From Xylanibacter brevis ATCC 19188 (GTDB lineage Bacteria; Bacteroidota; Bacteroidia; Bacteroidales; Bacteroidaceae), in assembly GCF_000621725.1 (NCBI RefSeq), contig NZ_JHXM01000010.1:84882-148881 (forward strand): 64,000 nt of DNA. The letters are read 5' to 3'. Shown piece after piece: positions 16,242-25,058 of this stretch. Made by a program: the position numbers and the translations under genes. Positions within the stretch are counted from its first letter, which is position 1; every line of letters begins with the position of its first letter. The notes beneath the pieces are model-generated. The model searched no databases. It was given only the letters and a program-made list of their open reading frames with translations, and was not told where the DNA came from.

Positions 16242-19127
16242 TTAGTATTTCTGCAGGAAGGCCACGAGGTTGTCGCCCTGGTCCAGAGCCAGTTTTTTGC
16301 GCAGTCGGTAGCGGGCGGTCTCGATGCTGCGCTCGCTGCAGTTCATGAGCGAGGCAATCTCTTTCGACGACAGGTTCATGCGCAGGTAGGCGCACAACTT
16401 GCGGTCGTTCATCTTCAGGTCGGGGAATTGTTCGGTGAGCTTCTGCATGAAGTTGTCGTAGACCAGGTTGAAGTTCTCTTCAAACTTCTGCCAGTTGGAG
16501 TCGTCGCTCATGTTCATGTCTATACCTCGTCTGATGTCCTTGATGCGTTTCTGAATGGCCGGTTTCGCCTCGTCGTGCTTCACGCCCTCCGATAGTTCAA
16601 ACATCGACTGGTCTATCTCCTGCAGCATCTCGTTCTTGCGCACCAGGTTGATGGTCGAGTCGGCCAGTTGGCTGGCTTTGTGTTTCAGTTGTATGTTCAG
16701 CTGTTCGTTGCGCAGCAGTGCCAGCTCTTTCTCCTGTTGGGCCTGCTGTATCTGGAACTCGCGTTCCTGTTCGCGCAGTTGTCGCTCCTGTTCCTTCTTC
16801 ACGCGGCGCAGTTTGTCGTTGTAGCGCGCCTTCTGATACTTAGCCAACGCATAGACTGTCAGTCCCAGCAGTATTATATATATAAGGTAAGCCCACCACG
16901 TCTCATACCATGCCGGCAGAATCTCGATGCGCTGCTGGAACTCGTCCTCCTGTCCGGTCAGTCGGTTCAGTGCCTTGACGTGGAAGGTGTAGATGCCCTT
17001 AGGCAGGTGTTTGTACTCCTTGTTGTTCACCACCTGTGGCGAGCTCCACGCCTTGTCGTAGCCCTCCAGCCAGTAGGAGTAGGCCACAGCCTGCGGGTCG
17101 CGGTATTCGGGCATGATAAACTCTATGCGCAGCGAGTTCTGACCGTGGGCCACCCGCAGTGGCTGTTGCTCCTTCTGCGGGAAGTACATGTACACCAGCG
17201 AGTCGCCCTCGTTGGTGCTGTAGATGCGTCTCACGTAAACCTTCGACTCGTACTTCATGGGGTGCTCGTCGTGGAAGGCCACGTAGAAGCCGTCCAGACC
17301 GTTGAAGATGGTCTGGCGCTCCAGGAAGCTCGGGTCGCCCATCGACATCTGCAGGTTGTCTATCATGCCGTTGTACGACACGTTGTCCACCACGTAGCCC
17401 TTGCCCTTGCGCTGTGCCAGAGCCATGAAGCCCACGGTGTAGGCCCAGAGGTCGCCTTCGGGCGTCTCGTAGATGGTCAGCGGGCTTCCATACTTGTTGA
17501 ATATGCTGCTGATGTCCTTGTTCAGTTCCAGTTGTCGCCGCTTGGCATCGTACTGATGCAGTCCGTCCACCGACGAGACGTACACCCTGTTCTTGATCCT
17601 GCAGATTGTGTTGAGGTTGTCCACCAGCAGGCCGTTGCCCTCGTGGAAGTACTCCACCTGTTCCGCCTTCAGCAGGTCGCTGCTCAGGCGGAAGTGATAG
17701 ATGCCCTTCTGCCAGTGCGACACCCAGATGCTGCCATCGCTGTCCTCCAGTATCTTTCCGCTGATCTCCGGAAAGCCCTTCAGGCGGTGGGTCAGCGTGA
17801 CGCGAGCCCCCGTTTGGCTCAAGATGAAGAATCCCTCGTAGTCGCATCCCAGCAGATAGCCCGGATGATGCCTCAGTGGCACCACCTGCAGTGTGCCCAG
17901 CGCCCCCTTGATACGCTGCGACTTCCCCTTGTCTATGACGAAAGCCCCGTGGTCGGTGCCGCAGATCAGGTAGCCGTCGGCGGGCGTCAGGCACCACACC
18001 TGTCCGTTCATGCCGTCCACCAGTCTCACCTCCTCCTGTGTCGGTCCGTTCTTCAGCGGGTAGCCCGCCACGAAGAGGCCCTGGCTGGTGCCCAGGTATA
18101 GCCTGTCGTCCATCAGTGCCGAGGCGCATCCCGAGCCAATATGATTGTTCAGCAGTTTGTAGTAGCTGCCCGAAGTCAGCGCATAGGCGATGCCGTTGTT
18201 CAGTCCCATCCAGATGTTGTGCTGGCGGTCAAAGCCTATGGCCAGCACCGTGTTCTCCTCCAGTCCGTGAGCGCTGTTCACGTAGTCGGTGCGTCCCGTC
18301 TGCAGATTTCTCAGCACCAGTCCGTTGCGGATGGTGCCAATGGCCAGCGTCTCGTCGAGGATGGCCGCACAGAATATCTGGTTTTTCTTCAGAAAAGAGC
18401 TGATGTCCAGTTCAAAAGCCACCGTCCGCTGCTCCCTTGGCAGATAGAGAAACAGTCCGTCCTCCTCGGTGGCCAGCAGGTAGTTGCCGTGATAGGGCAG
18501 GGCAGAGCGAACGTTCTTGCCGTAGAGCGGTTCCAAGCCTTTCAGTTCTACGAGCTGCTGCCCCTGATAGCTGTAGGCCTTCTCGTTGCACACAATCAGG
18601 ATGCCCCTTTCGTCGGTGGCCATCGACTCGATGCGATGAGGCACCCTCACCACCTTCATCTTGTCTTTAAAGTCCCACAGCAGGATAGATGTCTTGTTCT
18701 GAAACACCGCATAGCCCCTCCAGCGGCAGATGTTCCACACCTCCACCTCGTTGAGGTCCTGGTTGCTCAGCAAGTGTTTCAAGCTGTGATACACCAGCTT
18801 ATTCTCCCGGCTACTGCCCTGAAAGTAACCCAGTTCCTTGGTGCCTCCCACCAGGATGCGGTTCTCCTCCTGGTCGAAAAACACCGCGCGCACGTCGCTA
18901 TAGTTGCCGTTCGGATACACGTTCCACTGTCCCCCGTCGAAGGTGAGCAGGCCCAGCGCGTTGCCAAAGAGCATGCGCCCGTCGGCTCCCTGCGCGATGC
19001 TCCAGTTCTGGGTGCCAGCATGATAGGCGTGGCGGTCAAAGTTGCGCAAAGTGAGGTGCTGAGCTCCGAGCGGTGAGGGCGCTAAAAGCATGCAGAATGT
19101 CAGTAGCAATGAAAACACAGTTCTCAT
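16242..19127 (-). CDS. Transmembrane regulator: beta-propeller sensor, Y_Y_Y domain, LuxR-type HTH
   Basis: 961 residues from ATG 19127 (chosen because a signal peptide ending in LGAQ follows at once). A two-component-regulator-type beta-propeller (about 25-690) lies in the periplasm, followed by a Y_Y_Y domain (about 690-765), one membrane segment (WAYLIYIILLGLTVYALA), a long coiled coil rich in Glu/Gln, and a C-terminal LuxR-type helix-turn-helix (MNLSSKEIASLMNCSERSIETARYRLRKKL). There is no histidine kinase or receiver, so sensing and DNA binding lie in one chain. It diverges from susC and is the likely glycan-responsive controller of the locus. Confidence 0.9.
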   Translation of the reverse strand: MRTVFSLLLTFCMLLAPSPLGAQHLTLRNFDRHAYHAGTQNWSIAQGADGRMLFGNALGLLTFDGGQWNVYPNGNYSDVRAVFFDQEENRILVGGTKELGYFQGSSRENKLVYHSLKHLLSNQDLNEVEVWNICRWRGYAVFQNKTSILLWDFKDKMKVVRVPHRIESMATDERGILIVCNEKAYSYQGQQLVELKGLEPLYGKNVRSALPYHGNYLLATEEDGLFLYLPREQRTVAFELDISSFLKKNQIFCAAILDETLAIGTIRNGLVLRNLQTGRTDYVNSAHGLEENTVLAIGFDRQHNIWMGLNNGIAYALTSGSYYKLLNNHIGSGCASALMDDRLYLGTSQGLFVAGYPLKNGPTQEEVRLVDGMNGQVWCLTPADGYLICGTDHGAFVIDKGKSQRIKGALGTLQVVPLRHHPGYLLGCDYEGFFILSQTGARVTLTHRLKGFPEISGKILEDSDGSIWVSHWQKGIYHFRLSSDLLKAEQVEYFHEGNGLLVDNLNTICRIKNRVYVSSVDGLHQYDAKRRQLELNKDISSIFNKYGSPLTIYETPEGDLWAYTVGFMALAQRKGKGYVVDNVSYNGMIDNLQMSMGDPSFLERQTIFNGLDGFYVAFHDEHPMKYESKVYVRRIYSTNEGDSLVYMYFPQKEQQPLRVAHGQNSLRIEFIMPEYRDPQAVAYSYWLEGYDKAWSSPQVVNNKEYKHLPKGIYTFHVKALNRLTGQEDEFQQRIEILPAWYETWWAYLIYIILLGLTVYALAKYQKARYNDKLRRVKKEQERQLREQEREFQIQQAQQEKELALLRNEQLNIQLKHKASQLADSTINLVRKNEMLQEIDQSMFELSEGVKHDEAKPAIQKRIKDIRRGIDMNMSDDSNWQKFEENFNLVYDNFMQKLTEQFPDLKMNDRKLCAYLRMNLSSKEIASLMNCSERSIETARYRLRKKLALDQGDNLVAFLQKY

Positions 19128-19156
19128 GTCGTATGGTTTTAAGTTATTGGTTGCCG

Positions 19157-19164
19157 CAAAGTTA
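19157..19164 (-). promoter_or_regulatory. -7 box for the regulator gene
   Basis: TAACTTTG on the minus strand, 30 bases before ATG 19127. The -33 region is weak (GGTG at the 20-bp position). Confidence 0.6.
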
Positions 19165-19292
19165 CAATAAATAATATAATGTGGCACCTTTTTTCTTTCT
19201 TTTTTGTGCTGAGGTGCATTTTTTTGCGTATTTTATAAAAAACGCCCATTCCTTCGGTATTTTTCCACCATTGGCAATAGCTAAAAAAGCAA

Positions 19293-19313
19293 AAAAGTGA
19301 GTTTTTTATGTGG
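19293..19313 (+). promoter_or_regulatory. Candidate operator upstream of susC
   Basis: AAAAGTGAGTTTTTT followed by two variable bases and GTGG recurs almost unchanged at 30878-30898, before another gene of the same locus (19 of 21 bases identical). In both places it directly precedes a T-run ending in TTTG. It is a natural candidate binding site for the divergent LuxR-type regulator; this is inference. Confidence 0.5.
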
Positions 19314-19320
19314 CGCTTTT

Positions 19321-19352
19321 TTTGTAATGATGTCCGATTCAGCCTATCTTTG
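19321..19352 (+). promoter_or_regulatory. Promoter of the susC operon
   Basis: -33 TTTG at 19321-19324, 20-bp spacer, -7 TATCTTTG at 19345-19352; susC starts 42 bases further on. Confidence 0.85.
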
Positions 19353-19394
19353 CATCCAGATTTTCGAATCAATAACCAAAAACCAAAAGTAATA

Positions 19395-22300
19395 ATGAAT
19401 AAACAACTATTTACCTTAGCGCTACTGATGCTACCTCTATTGATGGCAGCTCAAAGCATCAAACTGCAAGGAACGGTAGTAGATGATCAAGACGGCGAAC
19501 CGCTGATTGGCGTCACTGTCATGATTACCGGTACCCAGCAAGCCACCGTCACCGACCTTGATGGCCACTTCTCGCTTTCGGCTACGAAGGCAGGCGCCCT
19601 CTCGTTCTCTTATATTGGTTATAAGAGCGTGCAGCGCGCGTTCAGCAAGTCGGCTACGATCAATGTGCGCATGGCCAGCGATTCCAAGATGCTCGACGAG
19701 GTGGTGGCCATCGGCTATGGCACCATGAAGAAGAGCGACCTGACCGGTTCGGTGGCCACGGTCAACACCGACCAGATGAAGAAGGTGCCAGCCGTCAGCA
19801 TAGACCAGGCCCTGCAGGGACGTGCTGCTGGCGTGTCGGTGAACCTGAACTCCGGTCAGCCCGGCTCGGGTGCCACCGTCCGCATCCGTGGTATCGGCAC
19901 CGTCAATGATGCCAACCCCATCTATGTGGTCGATGGCGTCATCACCGACAATATCGCCTTCCTCTCTCCCAACGATATCGCCTCTATGGAAGTGCTGAAA
20001 GACGCCTCGTCCACCGCCATCTATGGTTCGCGCGGTGCCAACGGCGTCATCCTGGTCACCACCAAGAACGGCACGGGCAAGACCGGTCATAGCGAGATCA
20101 CCTACGACGGCTACTACGGATGGCAAAGCGCCACCAAGATGCTCGACGTGATGAAGTCCAAGGATTTTCTCGAGACGCAGCTCTCGATGACGGGTGTGGC
20201 CCGCTCTAAGCACAACTATTATTATAATAACGGCTTCAATGCCTTCATCAATCGCTATGTGACCTCCACCAGCGAATACTTTCCCGCCGTGCTGGGTTGG
20301 GATGCAGCCCATCCCGACGCCGGTTTCGACTATTCGGCTGTGGACACCGACTGGCAGAGCGAAGTGTTCCGTTCTGGCGCAGCCATGCAAAACCACCACG
20401 TGTCTATCGATGGCGCTACGGACAAGAGCACCTATTCCATCAGTGGCAGCTACTACGACCAGGACGGCACCATCATCGGCAGCGACTATCAGCGCTACAC
20501 CCTGCGCGTGAACACCTCGTTCCAGATGAAGCCCTGGTTGAAGGTCGGCGAGAACGCCACCTATATGACCAGCCACGGTCGCACCGTGATGAACAACAAT
20601 GCCTCGGCAGGAGCTTCCATCATCTCGGCAGCGCTGGCCATGGCGCCATGGGATCCCACCCACTATCCAGCAGGTTCGCTCACCCGCAAGGGCAAGGACC
20701 TGAGCGGTGAGATTGCCGCCGGCAGCAACTTCAAGAACGTCACCAACCCCTTCTCCATGGTCGAGCATTCGCATCCTAAGAATGTCAACGAGCGCTTCGT
20801 CACCAATCTCTATGCCGAGATCACGCCGTTCAAGGGCCTCACCTTCCGCACTGACGTCAGCGCCGACATGACCTGGAACCGCGGCCGTGGCTATGGCGAG
20901 AAGTATCAGCACTCCGACTACGACTACTCCACAAAGGACGGCGTCTCGTCTAGCATCTATCGCTATAGCTCTGTGATCTGGAACAACATCCTGACCTATG
21001 CCAACAAGATTCAGGACCACAACTTCTCCATCATGGCCGGTCAGACGGGCGAGGAGTATAACATGTATGGCCTGTCGGCATCGGGCAACTACGTGCAGGA
21101 TGGCAGCAACCAGAACCACTGGTACATCAACTACACCGACCAGGCCACCCGTCTGGCAGGCGACGACGTCAGTCGCTCACGCCGCTTCTCCTGGCTGGGT
21201 CGCGTGTTCTATAGCTATAAGGACCGCTACCTCTTCACCTTTAATGTGCGTGCCGACGGCACCAATAAGTTCCCTGAGAACAAGTGGGGCTACTTCCCCT
21301 CGCTGGCTCTGGGCTGGCGTGCCAGCGAAGAGAACTTCCTGAAAAAGGTGGACTGCCTGGACAACATGAAGGTGCGCTTCGGATGGGGCCGCATCGGCAA
21401 CGACAAGATTGGCAATGACGCCTTCAACCAGACCGTTCAGACCACAGCCCCCACGTTTGTGAGCTATGTGCTGGGCCAGACCCAGGCGCTGACCGGGGGT
21501 GCCACCGTCATCACCTGGAAGAACCAGGGTGGCCGCTGGGAACTGACCGAGACCAGGAACCTGGGTGTTGACTTCAGTCTGTGGAACAAGAAGCTCTATG
21601 GTAGCATCGAAGGCTTCATCCGCGACACCAAGGACATGCTGCTCACGGTGAAAGGTCCAGCCTGGATTGGCAACCTTTATGACGCACAAGCCAATGTCGG
21701 CAAGGTGCGCAATCAGGGCGTGGAGATCCAGTTAGGCCATTTCAACAGCATTGGCAAACTGAACTATTCTGTCGATGCCAACGTGTCGTTCATCAAGAAC
21801 GAGCTCTCTTCGCTGAATGGTGGCGACATCGTGCGCAATGGCGATGGCATCCGCATCTGCGACCAGGGCTATCCCCTCTACACCTTCATGGGCTACAAGT
21901 ACCTGGGCGTCTATCAGACCGATGAGGAGGCAGCCACAGCCATGTGGGGCTATGGTGCAGCCCAGCCCTATCATGCAGGCGATGCCAAATACGAAGATGT
22001 GGCGGGACCTGACGGACAGCCCGACGGCAAGATCGACGAGTATGACAAGGTGGACATAGGCAATCCCTTCCCCACGGTGACCTATGGTCTCAACCTCACG
22101 GCCGACTATCAGGGCTTCGACTTCTCCATGTTCTTCGCCGGTCAGGCAGGCAACAAGATCTATAACGACATGCGCCGCCGACTGGAAGGCACAGGCACAG
22201 AGTGTGCTTTGGCCGACTATATGGGCAGTGTGTGGCACAATGTCTATGACGACAATGGCAACATCATCGGTCAGGAAGGCAGCATCCCCAACCCCTACAA

Positions 22301-22562
22301 CTCTATCAATAGCGCCATCTCCGACCGCTTCGTTGAGAACGGCAGCTTCCTTCGCCTGAAGAATATCCAGTTGGGCTACTCGCTGCCCAAGAACCTCATC
22401 GCGAAGGCCGGCATCAGCCGACTGAGAATCTATGCTTCTTGCAGCAACCTCTTTACCATTACCAGCTATAAAGGCTACGACCCCGAGGTGGGCAGTGGCG
22501 TGGACTATGGCAACTATCCCCAGGCTCGCACGTTCCTCATGGGTGCACAGCTGACTTTCTAA
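19395..22562 (+). CDS. susC: SusC/RagA-type TonB-dependent outer-membrane glycan importer
   Basis: 1055 residues from ATG 19395 (MNKQLFTLALLMLPLLMAAQ is a signal peptide; in-frame codons upstream lie across the promoter). Domains in order: carboxypeptidase-regulatory-like domain (about 23-100), TonB-box-like EVVAIGYG, plug (about 115-225; NPIYVVDGV, SSTAIYGSRGANGVILVTTK), then the 22-strand barrel. Imports oligosaccharides with the SusD lid. The gene set around it points to beta-1,3-gluco-oligosaccharides as substrate. Confidence 0.96.
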   Translation: MNKQLFTLALLMLPLLMAAQSIKLQGTVVDDQDGEPLIGVTVMITGTQQATVTDLDGHFSLSATKAGALSFSYIGYKSVQRAFSKSATINVRMASDSKMLDEVVAIGYGTMKKSDLTGSVATVNTDQMKKVPAVSIDQALQGRAAGVSVNLNSGQPGSGATVRIRGIGTVNDANPIYVVDGVITDNIAFLSPNDIASMEVLKDASSTAIYGSRGANGVILVTTKNGTGKTGHSEITYDGYYGWQSATKMLDVMKSKDFLETQLSMTGVARSKHNYYYNNGFNAFINRYVTSTSEYFPAVLGWDAAHPDAGFDYSAVDTDWQSEVFRSGAAMQNHHVSIDGATDKSTYSISGSYYDQDGTIIGSDYQRYTLRVNTSFQMKPWLKVGENATYMTSHGRTVMNNNASAGASIISAALAMAPWDPTHYPAGSLTRKGKDLSGEIAAGSNFKNVTNPFSMVEHSHPKNVNERFVTNLYAEITPFKGLTFRTDVSADMTWNRGRGYGEKYQHSDYDYSTKDGVSSSIYRYSSVIWNNILTYANKIQDHNFSIMAGQTGEEYNMYGLSASGNYVQDGSNQNHWYINYTDQATRLAGDDVSRSRRFSWLGRVFYSYKDRYLFTFNVRADGTNKFPENKWGYFPSLALGWRASEENFLKKVDCLDNMKVRFGWGRIGNDKIGNDAFNQTVQTTAPTFVSYVLGQTQALTGGATVITWKNQGGRWELTETRNLGVDFSLWNKKLYGSIEGFIRDTKDMLLTVKGPAWIGNLYDAQANVGKVRNQGVEIQLGHFNSIGKLNYSVDANVSFIKNELSSLNGGDIVRNGDGIRICDQGYPLYTFMGYKYLGVYQTDEEAATAMWGYGAAQPYHAGDAKYEDVAGPDGQPDGKIDEYDKVDIGNPFPTVTYGLNLTADYQGFDFSMFFAGQAGNKIYNDMRRRLEGTGTECALADYMGSVWHNVYDDNGNIIGQEGSIPNPYNSINSAISDRFVENGSFLRLKNIQLGYSLPKNLIAKAGISRLRIYASCSNLFTITSYKGYDPEVGSGVDYGNYPQARTFLMGAQLTF

Positions 22563-22595
22563 ATACAAGCGTAAGATCAATAAAGCATATACATC

Positions 22596-24176
22596 ATGAA
22601 CACCAAATACTTTAAATATCTCTTCATGGGGCTTTCCGTGGCCTCGCTGACCGGTTGTAATGATTGGCTCGAAGAAGAAACACCAGGCATCACACGCCTT
22701 GACGACTATTTCAACACGGGGTCGCAGTCGGCTGCCGAGAGTATCGTCAACGCAGCCTACACCCCATTGCAGTGGGACTTCGGTTCTACCTATTGCGCGG
22801 AGTGGTTCATTGGCGACATTGCTTCCGACGATGCGCTGAAGGGCGGTCAGAACATTGCCGATGGTGGCGACTATTACGACATCGATAATTTCAAGGTGCA
22901 GGCCGACAACGACATGCTGCTGAACTACTGGCGCGCCCAGTGGACTGGCATCTCGCGTGCCAACCTGGCCATTAATAAACTGCCAGAGCTGAAGGCCGAC
23001 GACCTGACCGAAGCGCTGCGCACTCGCCTGTTGGCCGAGGCTCACTTCCTGCGCGCCTTCTATTATTTCCGTCTAGTACGCGTCTTTGGCGGCATGCCCA
23101 TCGTGGACTATATCGTTGACAGCAGCAACAAGTGGTATCCCGTACGTGCCAGTGTTGACGACTGCTATGACTTCATCGTGGCCGACCTCGAGGAAGCCGA
23201 GAAAGGCCTGGCCTTGAAGAGCGCCATGGGGCCCGACGGCCTGGGCCGTGCCACCAAAGGTGCCGCACAGGCCATGCTGATGAAGGTGGCACTCTATCGC
23301 AAAGACTATCCCACGGCCAAGTCGTGGGGTGAGAAAGTGGTCAAGTCGGGCGAGTATGACCTGTTTGGCGACTATTACGACAACTTCACCTTGCCTGGCG
23401 AGAATGGCATCGAGAGCGTCTTCGAGATCCAGTATATGGAAGACGATATGAGCGACTATGGCGGTTTTGGTTTCACCCGTGGCACCTTCACGCAGATCCT
23501 GACACGTTCACGCTCCAACAATCTCGGTGGCGGCTGGGGCTTCAATCGTCCCACGCAGAACCTCTACGACGAGTATGAGCCTGCCGACCCCCGTCGCGAG
23601 ATGACCATCCTCACACCCTCACCTGCCGACATGACCAACGAGGCCGAAGAGACCTATTGCGGCAATACGTACATCTCGAAGAAGCAGGGCTGGTACAACA
23701 AGGACAACACCTTCTCGGCATTGGCCCACCATTCGCGTGGTCCGCTCAACAACCGTCAGATTCGTTTCTCCGACGTGTTGCTGATGTATGCTGAGGCTTT
23801 GACCGAGGTAGGCACGGCTGCCGACCTGGCCACCGCCAAGACCCTGCTCAACAGGGTTCGCTCGCGTGTGGGTCTGGCTCCCTTCCCCTATAGCGCCACC
23901 ATCCAAAAGACCACCAAGACCTTTACCGACACCCAAGCCGACCTCCGTGCAGCCATCCGCCACGAGCGTCGTGTGGAGCTGGGCATGGAAGGCCACCGCT
24001 GGTTCGACCTCGTGCGCTGGGGCATTGCCAAGCAGACCATGGATGCCTATATCGCTCAGGAGAACGACGAGGCCAAACAGCAGTGGGGCACCTTTGTGGA
24101 AGGCAAGAACGAAGTGTTCCCCATTCCCACCCAGGAACTACAGCTGGGCAAGCTCACCCAAAATCCGAATTATTAA
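22596..24176 (+). CDS. susD: SusD/RagB-type glycan-binding lipoprotein
   Basis: 526 residues. The lipobox LTGC puts the lipid on Cys21. SusD family signs are the TPR-rich body (EALRTRLLAEAHFLRAFYYF), RFSDVLLMYAEAL, and near the C-terminus LRAAIRHERRVELGMEGHRWFDLVRW. It acts as a hinged lid on SusC at the cell surface and lies 33 bases after susC. Confidence 0.96.
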   Translation: MNTKYFKYLFMGLSVASLTGCNDWLEEETPGITRLDDYFNTGSQSAAESIVNAAYTPLQWDFGSTYCAEWFIGDIASDDALKGGQNIADGGDYYDIDNFKVQADNDMLLNYWRAQWTGISRANLAINKLPELKADDLTEALRTRLLAEAHFLRAFYYFRLVRVFGGMPIVDYIVDSSNKWYPVRASVDDCYDFIVADLEEAEKGLALKSAMGPDGLGRATKGAAQAMLMKVALYRKDYPTAKSWGEKVVKSGEYDLFGDYYDNFTLPGENGIESVFEIQYMEDDMSDYGGFGFTRGTFTQILTRSRSNNLGGGWGFNRPTQNLYDEYEPADPRREMTILTPSPADMTNEAEETYCGNTYISKKQGWYNKDNTFSALAHHSRGPLNNRQIRFSDVLLMYAEALTEVGTAADLATAKTLLNRVRSRVGLAPFPYSATIQKTTKTFTDTQADLRAAIRHERRVELGMEGHRWFDLVRWGIAKQTMDAYIAQENDEAKQQWGTFVEGKNEVFPIPTQELQLGKLTQNPNY

Positions 24177-24215
24177 TCCATTAGCTATATTAATAACTTA
24201 AAATCAAAAACTATT

Positions 24216-25052
24216 ATGAAGAAATTTTATCTGATGGCAGCCGCAGTGCTGTGTGGTATCTCAGCAATGGCACAGGAAGTATCTGTTACTATGGCAGAAG
24301 AACATCCTTTCACGTTCTCAACCAATGAGTCGTATGTCAGCATCTACCTGGGCGAAGAGACTCAGAAATCCAACATTCCTGACGACAACTACATCTATAT
24401 CGGTCCTGACGAGAATGCAGGTCGCAACCTCTGGATATGGGAAAACACCTTCAATGGTATTACGGCCAGCGACTTGAACTCTTTTGGTGTTCCCGGTGAG
24501 TATATGGCTATGGAGGTAGGTAATGTGGGCTGGAGCGGACTCGGCTACAATATTGCCGCCGCCAATCCTATCGACCTCAGCTATATCGACAGCAACTGGT
24601 CGTTACATTTCGCCGTTAAGATGACCTCTACACAGACCGTTAGCTTCCAGCTGACCGATGGCAACGGAAAAGAAGCCAAGATTGTGCTTGGTAAGGACCC
24701 CATCGATGGCGTACAGCCTGTAGCCGACTTCCCCCGCGACGGTGAGTGGTACAACATCGATATTCCCATGACCTGGTTCGAGGATAAAGCTGAGTTTACG
24801 TTTGCCGACGCTTCTGCTTATGCCGACAAGAACTACTTCGTACTGCTGGCCGGCGGCGTTCAGGGCACCGTTGTCAACTACGATGCTGTGTTCTTCCATG
24901 GACCCAAGGTTGCCAATGGCATCAGCACGGTGAAGACCAGCAAGAAGGCTGCTGATGGTTTCTATAACCTGAACGGTCAGCGTATAGCTAAGCGCAAGGG
25001 ACTGGTTATCACCAAGTGTGGCGACAAAGTAAAGAAAATGTTTGTAAAGTAA
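24216..25052 (+). CDS. Secreted putative glycan-binding protein with C-terminal tail
   Basis: 278 residues with a signal peptide (cleavage near SAMAQ). The body is beta-rich, with a jelly-roll-like stretch (LHFAVKMTSTQTVSFQLTDG, EWYNIDIPMTWF, YFVLLAGG) that recalls a carbohydrate-binding module. It ends with a tail (YNLNGQRIAKRKGLVI) like those of its neighbours. It occupies the position right after susD where surface glycan-binding proteins are usually encoded. Function inferred from position and fold hints only. Confidence 0.65.
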   Translation: MKKFYLMAAAVLCGISAMAQEVSVTMAEEHPFTFSTNESYVSIYLGEETQKSNIPDDNYIYIGPDENAGRNLWIWENTFNGITASDLNSFGVPGEYMAMEVGNVGWSGLGYNIAAANPIDLSYIDSNWSLHFAVKMTSTQTVSFQLTDGNGKEAKIVLGKDPIDGVQPVADFPRDGEWYNIDIPMTWFEDKAEFTFADASAYADKNYFVLLAGGVQGTVVNYDAVFFHGPKVANGISTVKTSKKAADGFYNLNGQRIAKRKGLVITKCGDKVKKMFVK

Positions 25053-25058
25053 CAACAC

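Noticed and set aside
16668..19076. Long plus-strand frames antisense to the sensor-regulator
   Set aside because: Low-information, Val/Gln/His-rich translations typical of shadows; the sense frame has clear domains.
19437..23045. Long minus-strand frames opposite susC and susD
   Set aside because: Shadows of strongly biased genes; no motif, no promoter.
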